In this document: in pieces, positions 6,710 to 12,237 of the stretch
Numbering within the stretch: position 1 is the stretch's first letter
Layout: the number at the start of each line of letters is the position of its first letter
Source: an uncultured Clostridia bacterium
GTDB taxonomy: Bacteria; Bacillota; Clostridia; Peptostreptococcales; Anaerovoracaceae
Direction: 5' to 3'
Assembly: GCA_934255435.1 (NCBI GenBank)
Contig: CAKQNZ010000053.1
Span: forward strand, 1-12,237
DNA length: 12,237 nucleotides
Position numbers and translations under genes: made by a program
The notes under the pieces: generated by a model
Database searches by the model: none
Told to the model about the DNA's origin: nothing
The model's input: only the letters and a program-made list of their open reading frames with translations

Positions 6710-9166
6710 TTATCTTGCCACCAGCAGCTTCATACCTGCTGTGAGGATGTCTTCTTCGTTTATATCGTTCACAGCCGTCAGTGTGGATATATCGGTCCTG
6801 TAGCGTTTTGCAACGTCCCAGAGCGTATCTCCGGGGCTTGTGATATAAAGTGCCATGGTGACCTTCCTTGCAGGGGACGGATCTGCTGATACTGCGAATC
6901 CGTCCAGCATGGTGAATGTGCCGGGGCAGCTGACCCATACATTCATCGTGACGGTGACATTGATCTCCAGCTGCCGGTTGTTTATCTCGTCGAACCAGAA
7001 ATCACGTATCCCGGAAGTGACCTCTGCAGTCAGATGATCTGCATCAGAGTCTCCTGCAGACCTGCTCATTTCCAGTGAGCCCCTGAGAGGGATATCGTTT
7101 TCGATGACGAACGGCTCGTCGTCTTCATCAAGGGCCAGTATCCGTGCCATGACAGAGCCTTCTATCACGATACGTCCCTTTTCCGGACGTGCAGTGAGTC
7201 TGGCAGGGCAGTATGTACCGTACAGCAGCCGGGAAGGTTTCCTGTCTGTCTTTTCCAGGTCCACTATCTCACGGGAGGATATCTCGCCGGAGACAGGCTC
7301 TGTGATCGTGTAAAGCGTCTGGTCGTGTTTTTCGAATATGATATCGTTCTTTTTGTGATATGCGTCGCAGAGCATACTGAGCTCTTTGTTCTCGTAGATA
7401 TATACTGCTGTACGGACATGGCCTTCAAGGAGGAATCTGCCGTCGTCTGTTATGGATATATTCAGATCGCCGCAGTCGAAATCAGTCTGTATCAGCTCGC
7501 TGGCAGGTTCGCTGCCGGGCATGATGAACTGAGTGAAATCCGTTTTGTTGGAAAGCTCACATACTGCTGTGACGCCGTCGTCTGAACCGGCATAGAATAT
7601 CCGGGAATGTACGGTGGCGTTTATCACCAGTTTGCCTGCGGTAATCTGCTTGTGGTTTTCCACCACGTTTATAACAGTACTTAGTATCTTTTCAGGGAAA
7701 GGACTGCCTTCTCTCGGATTTATCTCCTGAGATATCTCAGTCTGGTCTTCGGTACGGGACAGCATATCGGATACCGGCAGTGTTTTTACGAGCGGTACGA
7801 AATCGTCGTTACTGGCGTCTCTGAAAGTGTCCAGCTCTTTTTCGGTGATGGTGCTGCAGGATATGCGCAGCTCGCCTCTGGCAGTGAATTTGCGCTCGTT
7901 CACTGTTTCAGAGGTGCATCTTATGACAGACACAGACGGTATGAAATGAGTGCAGATGCTGTCTGCACAGCACTTATCGGTCCTGAAGCTGATGCTGGAG
8001 CGTATCACGTCCACAGGCATATCGCTGCCGCCTGCTGGTTTGTATATCGTAAAGACAGTGATGATTCCGGATACTGTGTCGTTTCGGTCGTACATCGTGC
8101 CTGCGGGTCTCGATATGGAAACGCTGCATTCTGCAAAGAGTATCTTTTCTATATCCGGCATGGTATCAGGCACCAGCAGTGTCTCTTCGAAAGGTACCGT
8201 GATGGATTCCGGCGTGCTGAGGTTCTTTACGATGATCCTGTCATAGCGAGGTGCGTTTTCCACCGGAGCAGGAGGCATATGTATGATATCCGGTGCCGTG
8301 TCGTCTTTGGCGGAACGTGAGTCATGTCTTGTATATAAAGCGGGGATGTATGGCGGTGCTGCGACCTGTGTGTCGTTGCTGGCTGTACTGTATGGGGATG
8401 CACCTGAGATGTAAAAGCTGCCGGCTGTGGTATCAGATGTATCAGGCTGTTCACCGCTGCCGGAGGCAGATGGATCGGGCACAGTATCAGCAGAGGTCTT
8501 TTCATCAGACAGGTCTTCGCTGTCTTCCTGCGACTTTGCTTCAGGCAGTGTTATATGTGCGTCACTGGCTTCGGTGTGGCGGTCCTGTGCATCATGCGAT
8601 ACCGTGGACGTCTGTTTTCCATGGTGGTCAGAAGCTTCACTGCGTTCTTTTGATGCAGCAGAGCTTCCGACGGAAGATGAAAGCTCATCAGTACCTGGCA
8701 GGCTGTCAGCTGTGTATCCATGCTGTCCTGACAAGTCGTCATCAGGGCTTTCCGGGGCTTGCTTCTCACGGATGGTTTGTTGTCCGCTGTCTCCAGCGCT
8801 TCTTTTCTCTGTCTTCTGCAGTTTGCCTCTTTCGCTGTCTGCCTGATTTTTTGCATGAGGTTTTACAGATGATGCGGGAGCATGAATTGCCGAGTCCTGT
8901 GCGGAGCCGGTGTCCGCCTGCATGTTTTCCATGACTTCAGGCGGGACTTCTATGTACGTGAGTCTATCGGACCCGCCGGTATCCCCGGTCTGCGGTCTTT
9001 CTGCAGCAGGACGCTGCATCTGCGATGTGCCGGCAGAGGAGCTTTCTCCGGTATCCACAGGGACCTCTATGTACTGTTTCGGACCGGCAGTTTCATTTGA
9101 GGTATGAGATTTATCGGCAGAGCTGTCTCTGCTGACAGGTAAATTATCATAAGGTGATGTAGTCAT
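6710..9166 (-). CDS. sipL: SipL-like spore coat/cortex morphogenetic protein (SPOCS/DUF3794 plus LysM)
   Basis: In Clostridioides difficile SipL binds SpoIVA through its LysM domain and is needed to attach the spore coat. This 818-residue homologue has a first SPOCS-like segment at about 310-445 (VPFEETLLVPDTMPDIEKIL), a second at about 490-600 (FPEKILSTVINVVENHKQIT through EGHVRTAVYIYENKEL), a third at about 620-745, and a C-terminal LysM at about 772-816 (SPGDTLWDVAKRYRTDISTL). Residues 1-295 are predicted disordered: rich in Ser, Thr, Asp, Glu and Gln, with YIEVP occurring twice (32-36, 71-75). Such an extension is much longer than in C. difficile SipL, which is about 500 residues as I recall. 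The ATG at 9166 is chosen because AGGAGG lies 7 bp upstream; the ATG at 9241 lies in a terminator hairpin. No signal peptide: it acts on the mother-cell side of the forespore. Confidence 0.88.
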   Translation of the reverse strand: MTTSPYDNLPVSRDSSADKSHTSNETAGPKQYIEVPVDTGESSSAGTSQMQRPAAERPQTGDTGGSDRLTYIEVPPEVMENMQADTGSAQDSAIHAPASSVKPHAKNQADSERGKLQKTEKRSAGDSGQQTIREKQAPESPDDDLSGQHGYTADSLPGTDELSSSVGSSAASKERSEASDHHGKQTSTVSHDAQDRHTEASDAHITLPEAKSQEDSEDLSDEKTSADTVPDPSASGSGEQPDTSDTTAGSFYISGASPYSTASNDTQVAAPPYIPALYTRHDSRSAKDDTAPDIIHMPPAPVENAPRYDRIIVKNLSTPESITVPFEETLLVPDTMPDIEKILFAECSVSISRPAGTMYDRNDTVSGIITVFTIYKPAGGSDMPVDVIRSSISFRTDKCCADSICTHFIPSVSVIRCTSETVNERKFTARGELRISCSTITEKELDTFRDASNDDFVPLVKTLPVSDMLSRTEDQTEISQEINPREGSPFPEKILSTVINVVENHKQITAGKLVINATVHSRIFYAGSDDGVTAVCELSNKTDFTQFIMPGSEPASELIQTDFDCGDLNISITDDGRFLLEGHVRTAVYIYENKELSMLCDAYHKKNDIIFEKHDQTLYTITEPVSGEISSREIVDLEKTDRKPSRLLYGTYCPARLTARPEKGRIVIEGSVMARILALDEDDEPFVIENDIPLRGSLEMSRSAGDSDADHLTAEVTSGIRDFWFDEINNRQLEINVTVTMNVWVSCPGTFTMLDGFAVSADPSPARKVTMALYITSPGDTLWDVAKRYRTDISTLTAVNDINEEDILTAGMKLLVAR

Positions 9167-9193
9167 TTTGCAACCTCCTGTATCAGTTACAGG

Positions 9194-9222
9194 ATTATAT
9201 GCAGCAGACGGGACTGTTATGA
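9194..9222 (-). promoter_or_regulatory. Sigma-E-like (mother-cell) promoter of sipL
   Basis: On the minus strand TCATAAC (9222-9216) and CATATAAT (9201-9194) are 14 bp apart. The -10 matches 7 of 8 positions of CATACAMT; the -35 matches 5 of 7 positions of KMATATT, keeping the ATA core. It sits between the upstream terminator and the sipL ribosome site, which fits a sporulation gene of the mother cell. Confidence 0.5.
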
Positions 9223-9226
9223 CTGT

Positions 9227-9272
9227 AAAAAAGAGATACATCCGCCCGTCTGTTCTGACGGGAATGTATCTC
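9227..9272 (-). terminator. Terminator after the ispE-gntR pair
   Basis: On the minus strand GAGATACAT (9272-9264) pairs with ATGTATCTC (9241-9233), with an inner CCCGTC/GACGGG stem, followed by TTTTTT (9232-9227). It starts about 30 bp after the regulator stop codon and separates that gene from sipL. Confidence 0.9.
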
Positions 9273-9302
9273 CTGTATAATGTTCCTGTATGGATATCCT
9301 GT

Positions 9303-9974
9303 TTAAAGATGTCTCTGCTGTACGCCTTCTCTTATGACAAGGTCCTTGAGCCTTGCTATATGGACGTCAGCTGCATCTCTGGCAGCTTCGGCGTTGCCGC
9401 TTTCGATGGCTTCGATTATAATCCTGTGTTCCTCAGGCATATTATCTGCACGTCTGAAATTATCGTAGTATATATATCTGAAACGCAGTACCAGCTCCTG
9501 GAGCTGTTCGATCATCTGAACCAGTATCTTGTTGTTGCAGGATTCGACGATGATACGGTGGAATCTCGTATCGTATTTTATCATATCCTCCATGCTGCCT
9601 TTGATCACAGCTTCGTTGTATTTTGTTTCGATTTCTTTGAGTTCTGCCATTTCTTCCGGCTGCATGCGTGATGCTGCAAAGAAAGCGGCAAGACCCTCCA
9701 TGTTCTCACGCACTTCCAGTATCTCCACCATGTCCTGCGTGGATATCTGTGATGCGTATGCGCCACGCCTGGGTTCGATCACTACCAGGCCTTCTTTTTC
9801 AAGTTTGCGGATGGCTTCTCTGATAGGCGTGCGGCTGACTCCCATCTCTTCGGCCAGTTCGACCTCCATCATCCTGGTGCCCGGGATTATAGCTCCGGTA
9901 AGTATCTGCATTTTAAGTTCTTCGTAGACCATCTCACGGAGTGGTCTGTGGTTCTGTATGTCAAAATTCAGCAT
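9303..9974 (-). CDS. GntR family transcriptional regulator, FCD subfamily
   Basis: A 223-residue GntR/FadR-type regulator. The N-terminal winged helix (about 10-75) shows LTGAIIPGTRMMEVELAEEM, GVSRTPIREAIRKLEKEGLV and RRGAYAS. The FCD domain (about 80-212) keeps all four metal-site residues: Asp135 and His139 (YDTRFH), His183 (EEHRIII) and His205 (DVHIARL). It therefore probably binds a metal and a carboxylate effector. The ATG is preceded by GAGGAG (9984-9979) 4 bp away. It lies 49 bp downstream of ispE on the same strand and is followed by a terminator, so the two are likely one transcript. An FCD regulator next to ispE is a recurring clostridial arrangement as I recall it, but the target genes are not evident here. 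Confidence 0.93.
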   Translation of the reverse strand: MLNFDIQNHRPLREMVYEELKMQILTGAIIPGTRMMEVELAEEMGVSRTPIREAIRKLEKEGLVVIEPRRGAYASQISTQDMVEILEVRENMEGLAAFFAASRMQPEEMAELKEIETKYNEAVIKGSMEDMIKYDTRFHRIIVESCNNKILVQMIEQLQELVLRFRYIYYDNFRRADNMPEEHRIIIEAIESGNAEAARDAADVHIARLKDLVIREGVQQRHL

Positions 9975-10023
9975 ATTACTCCTCTTGATTACTCCTTGTA
10001 CGTACTTATCATATCGGCTGGTG

Positions 10024-10959
10024 TTACCATGTGGTGCGGGTCCACATACTTTCTTTGTTTATGTCCAGCATAGTCCGGCAGACTCTTTTCGCTTCGTCTA
10101 TACTGCGGCACAGTCCGAAAACAGTGGGACCGCTGCCACTCATGAGCACACAGCCGGTTTTACATTCTTCCTGCATCTTGTTCTTTGTATACACAATAAC
10201 AGGATACCTTGTCAGCGTGAAATTTTCAAGTACATTGACCATATTTTTTGACAGTTTGCTGTAACTGCTTTCTGCAACGGCAGGGATGAGTATGTCGTGG
10301 TCCGGGTGCTCAGGTATCTCCATTCTGTCGATGCCCTGATACACTTCGGCTGTGGATACGCTGATAGGGGGCTTCGATACAACAAGGTAACTGCGGAGCC
10401 CTTTCAGCGGTCTCAGGTCTGTGCCTGTGCCTGCTGCCAGTGCACAGTGACACGCCAGGGGATGACCTTTGAATCTTGCTTTCAGCGCCGGGTCTGCAGC
10501 GGCCTGCCCCATGATGCAGAACGGCACGTCCGAGCCCAGCTCGCTGCCGAGCCTGCAAAGTTCTTCCAGCGGAAGATCCAGCTCCCACAGGACGTTCATG
10601 GCGTGTATCACAGATGCACAGTTGCTGCTGCCTCCCGCCATGCCTGCGGCTACGGGTATGCGTTTTCTGATATCTATGCGTATTGTGCCGCCTTTGCCTG
10701 CACCGTATCTTTCTGCCATGAGGCTTGCTGCCTTGTATGCCAGGTTGCGGTGATCTGTGGGAAGATAATACCTGTTTGTGGAAAGGTTTATCCTGATATC
10801 GTCATATCGTTTGTTTCCGAACCATCTGACGGATATATCGTCGCAGAGCAGTATCTGCTGCATTATCATTTCGACTTCGTGGTACCCGTTGTCCAGAAGT
10901 CCGCATACGTCGAGGCTCAGATTTATTTTAGCATATGATTTCAGTTCTATCTGTTTCAT
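10024..10959 (-). CDS. ispE: 4-diphosphocytidyl-2-C-methyl-D-erythritol kinase (IspE)
   Basis: IspE phosphorylates the 2-hydroxyl of CDP-methylerythritol with ATP in the non-mevalonate (MEP) pathway to isoprenoids. The 311-residue GHMP kinase shows the N-terminal YAKINLSLDV with Lys11, the ATP-binding loop IPVAAGMAGGSSN (101-113), the catalytic Asp144 in GSDVPFC, and the third GHMP motif MSGSGPTVFGLC (273-284). Two points differ from most relatives: the loop ends GGSSN where GGSSD is usual, and about 19 extra residues (about 152-170) lie between PFCIMG and ALAAGTGTDLRPL. AGGAGG ends 4 bp before the ATG at 10959. A terminator ends only about 24 bp upstream, so read-through or a promoter inside the preceding gene is needed. 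The gntR gene follows. Confidence 0.96.
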   Translation of the reverse strand: MKQIELKSYAKINLSLDVCGLLDNGYHEVEMIMQQILLCDDISVRWFGNKRYDDIRINLSTNRYYLPTDHRNLAYKAASLMAERYGAGKGGTIRIDIRKRIPVAAGMAGGSSNCASVIHAMNVLWELDLPLEELCRLGSELGSDVPFCIMGQAAADPALKARFKGHPLACHCALAAGTGTDLRPLKGLRSYLVVSKPPISVSTAEVYQGIDRMEIPEHPDHDILIPAVAESSYSKLSKNMVNVLENFTLTRYPVIVYTKNKMQEECKTGCVLMSGSGPTVFGLCRSIDEAKRVCRTMLDINKESMWTRTTW

Positions 10960-10982
10960 GATACCTCCTGTGCTGTGTCATA

Positions 10983-11008
10983 GAAAAAGGCGGGCGCATC
11001 GGCCCGCC
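10983..11008 (-). terminator. Terminator after the Ig-like membrane protein gene
   Basis: On the minus strand GGCGGGC (11008-11002) pairs with GCCCGCC (10995-10989) around a 6-base loop, followed by TTTTTC. It lies 32 bp after the stop at 11041 and directly before ispE, so it may only partly stop transcription. Confidence 0.85.
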
Positions 11009-11040
11009 TGTATTATCTTTTCAGCTGATGTATCCCGGAA

Positions 11041-11934
11041 CTATTTCTTTTTCTTGCCCGAATTTTTCTTTTTACCGTTTTTCGGATGTGTAGTACCTTT
11101 ATTGGAATACTGTGTTTTCTTTACTTTGACTTTGTATGTGCTGCCGGCTGCGCTGATCGGTCTCGGTTTTGAAACTCTTGAATTCGATGAGGCTGCAGCT
11201 TCTTTTTCGAGGATCTCTTCCTCGAGTTTTTCATCGGCTCTGCGCTGTTTTTCTCTCTTTTCGGCTTCTTTTGCTTTTCTTGCTTCATCTTTGCGGACGA
11301 TCTCTTCAACGGATCTGCCTGTTTTCTTTGCTTCCTTGTAAGGGTTCACCGTTTCGCTCTTTTTAGCTTCATGTTTCTGCTTTTCGGCTTCTTTCTTAGC
11401 GCTGCGGCTTGTGAAGAATATCATGCCGACGATCATCACTGCCATCATTATCATGTAGACTGTCGACGATTTTGATTTGTCCAGTGTTTTGAACGAGATG
11501 GTCTCGGTCTTGCCGAACTTTGTGCCGTCTGCTGCCTGCAGACCGCTGCCTATAGTGAGCGTGTAGTTTGTATTGCCTTTTATCTCCACTTTGTTGTCCA
11601 CATTGTCTGATACGACCATCATCAGGCCTTCTTCCTTGTGGCTGTAGTAGACTTTGATGGGGAGCTTCTTGCCTTTGTTGTCTGTGAGTGAGAACTGCTT
11701 CAGATTAGATTTTCTGACGCTGTCTGATTTCGGAAGCATTGCTGTGTCGAAGTATATCTTGACACTGAGATTTTCTACTGATACGCCTTTTGCACCGTCG
11801 TCAGGTGTAGATGATTCGATCTTGAAATTTGAAGTTCCTGATGCGGCAGCACTGGTGTTTGCTGCGAAACATGCAGGAGCTAACATGGATACTGCCATGA
11901 TGATGAGGCAAACTATTACGCCTGTTCTTTTCAT
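11041..11934 (-). CDS. Membrane-anchored Ig-like domain protein with a basic cytoplasmic tail
   Basis: A 297-residue exported protein of unknown function. Residues 1-24 are a signal peptide (KR, hydrophobic core, cleavage probably after ACFA). Residues about 38-150 look like a Big_5-type bacterial Ig-like domain (SSTPDDGAKGVSV, IYFDTAML, NYTLTIGSGLQAADGTKFG, TISFKT). A membrane segment spans about 158-174 (TVYMIMMAVMIVGMIFF). The cytoplasmic tail contains a Lys/Glu/Ala/Arg-rich coiled-coil stretch (about 178-248) and ends with a very Lys-rich stretch (NGKKKNSGKKKK). The ATG overlaps the tadA stop by one base (TAATG), with GGAGG 10 bp upstream, suggesting translational coupling. The basic tail could contact RNA, DNA or phospholipid heads; this is a guess. 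A terminator follows. Confidence 0.8.
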   Translation of the reverse strand: MKRTGVIVCLIIMAVSMLAPACFAANTSAAASGTSNFKIESSTPDDGAKGVSVENLSVKIYFDTAMLPKSDSVRKSNLKQFSLTDNKGKKLPIKVYYSHKEEGLMMVVSDNVDNKVEIKGNTNYTLTIGSGLQAADGTKFGKTETISFKTLDKSKSSTVYMIMMAVMIVGMIFFTSRSAKKEAEKQKHEAKKSETVNPYKEAKKTGRSVEEIVRKDEARKAKEAEKREKQRRADEKLEEEILEKEAAASSNSRVSKPRPISAAGSTYKVKVKKTQYSNKGTTHPKNGKKKNSGKKKK

Positions 11935-12237
11935 TACTGTTTTTCCTCCAGCTTCCTTTTTCTTAGTTTTTTAAAAAAATCCTTCATGAGACTGCTGCAT
12001 TCTTCCTGCATGAGTCCTGTTTCTATTTCAACGAAGTGATTGAGTCTGCTCTCCTGGGGTATGTTGAAGACCGAGCCGCAGGCACCTGACTTGGGGTCCA
12101 TGGTGCCGATGAAAAGCTTTCTGATCCTCGACCATACGATGGCGCCTGCGCACATGCTGCATGGTTCTGTGGTGACGAACATGGTGCATCCTGTGAGCCT
12201 CCAGCCGCCGAGAGCCTTTGCTGCCTGTCTTATGGCT
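11934..12237 (-). CDS. tadA: tRNA-specific adenosine deaminase TadA, C-terminal part (5' end outside window)
   Basis: TadA converts adenosine 34 to inosine in the anticodon of tRNA-Arg(ACG). The visible part begins AIRQAAKALGGWRLTGCTMF, typical of the strand before the active site, and contains the zinc-ligand motif PCSMCAGAI of the cytidine/deoxycytidylate deaminase fold, then SRIRKLFIG and GACGSVFNI. The HAE motif, with the third zinc ligand and the catalytic Glu, would lie just outside the window. The C-terminus (FFKKLRKRKLEEKQ) is basic, as usual for tRNA binding. It reads open to the window edge, and its TAA overlaps the ATG of the next gene by one base. Confidence 0.95.
   Translation of the reverse strand, partial: AIRQAAKALGGWRLTGCTMFVTTEPCSMCAGAIVWSRIRKLFIGTMDPKSGACGSVFNIPQESRLNHFVEIETGLMQEECSSLMKDFFKKLRKRKLEEKQ

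Noticed and set aside
8293..8934. Long + strand frames antisense to the sipL N-terminus
   Set aside because: They are shadows of the low-complexity Ser/Asp-rich coding sequence; the Cys/Arg/Leu-rich products match nothing and lack ribosome sites.
9998..10005. GTACGTAC palindrome between ispE and gntR as a GntR operator
   Set aside because: FadR-like operators have GT and AC separated by three bases; here the gap is four, and the site is only 8 bp long and inside a probable transcript.

Overview
The window looks like chromosomal DNA from an endospore-forming clostridial Firmicute of moderate GC, most like the Ruminococcus/Oscillospiraceae group. The reasons are the sporulation genes spoIIR and sipL, strong AGGAGG ribosome sites, frequent ATA, AGA and AGG codons, and a PAS sensor fused to a SARP-type DNA-binding domain of a kind common in gut clostridia. 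The organism call is inference.

Left part, + strand (1-3311): the 3' end of an isocitrate/isopropylmalate dehydrogenase, closely followed by a GntR/FCD regulator and a terminator; then a patatin-like phospholipase with its own promoter; then an Rrf2-type regulator with inverted repeats in its promoter. A perfect 10-bp hairpin separates these genes from the convergent spoIIR.

Middle part (3340-6605): spoIIR lies on the minus strand behind a textbook forespore sigma-F promoter. Divergent from it is a long PAS-PAS-PAS-winged helix (SARP-like) regulator, read in two frames that meet at a run of eight Gs. Its promoter carries GTCACGC/GGAACGC heptamers, the last one 8 bp before a perfect TATAAT box. 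Just downstream of the gene, four more heptamers sit at an exact 11-bp period before a TATATA box. The stretch from there to a 14-bp-stem terminator (about 6343-6604) has no convincing protein gene but can fold. I read this as a SARP-like regulator controlling itself and a neighbouring small RNA. This is the most novel part of the window. From 6605 to 6709 I see only a weak inverted repeat.

Right part, minus strand (6710-12237), listed in transcription order: tadA (its 5' part outside the window), an Ig-like membrane protein overlapping tadA by one base, a terminator, ispE, a second GntR/FCD regulator, a terminator, and sipL (three SPOCS/DUF3794 segments plus LysM) with a very long disordered N-terminus and a sigma-E-like promoter. 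As I recall, spoIIR and sipL also lie close together in Clostridioides difficile. Here they are on the same strand but separated by the oppositely oriented PAS-SARP/sRNA unit, which looks inserted.
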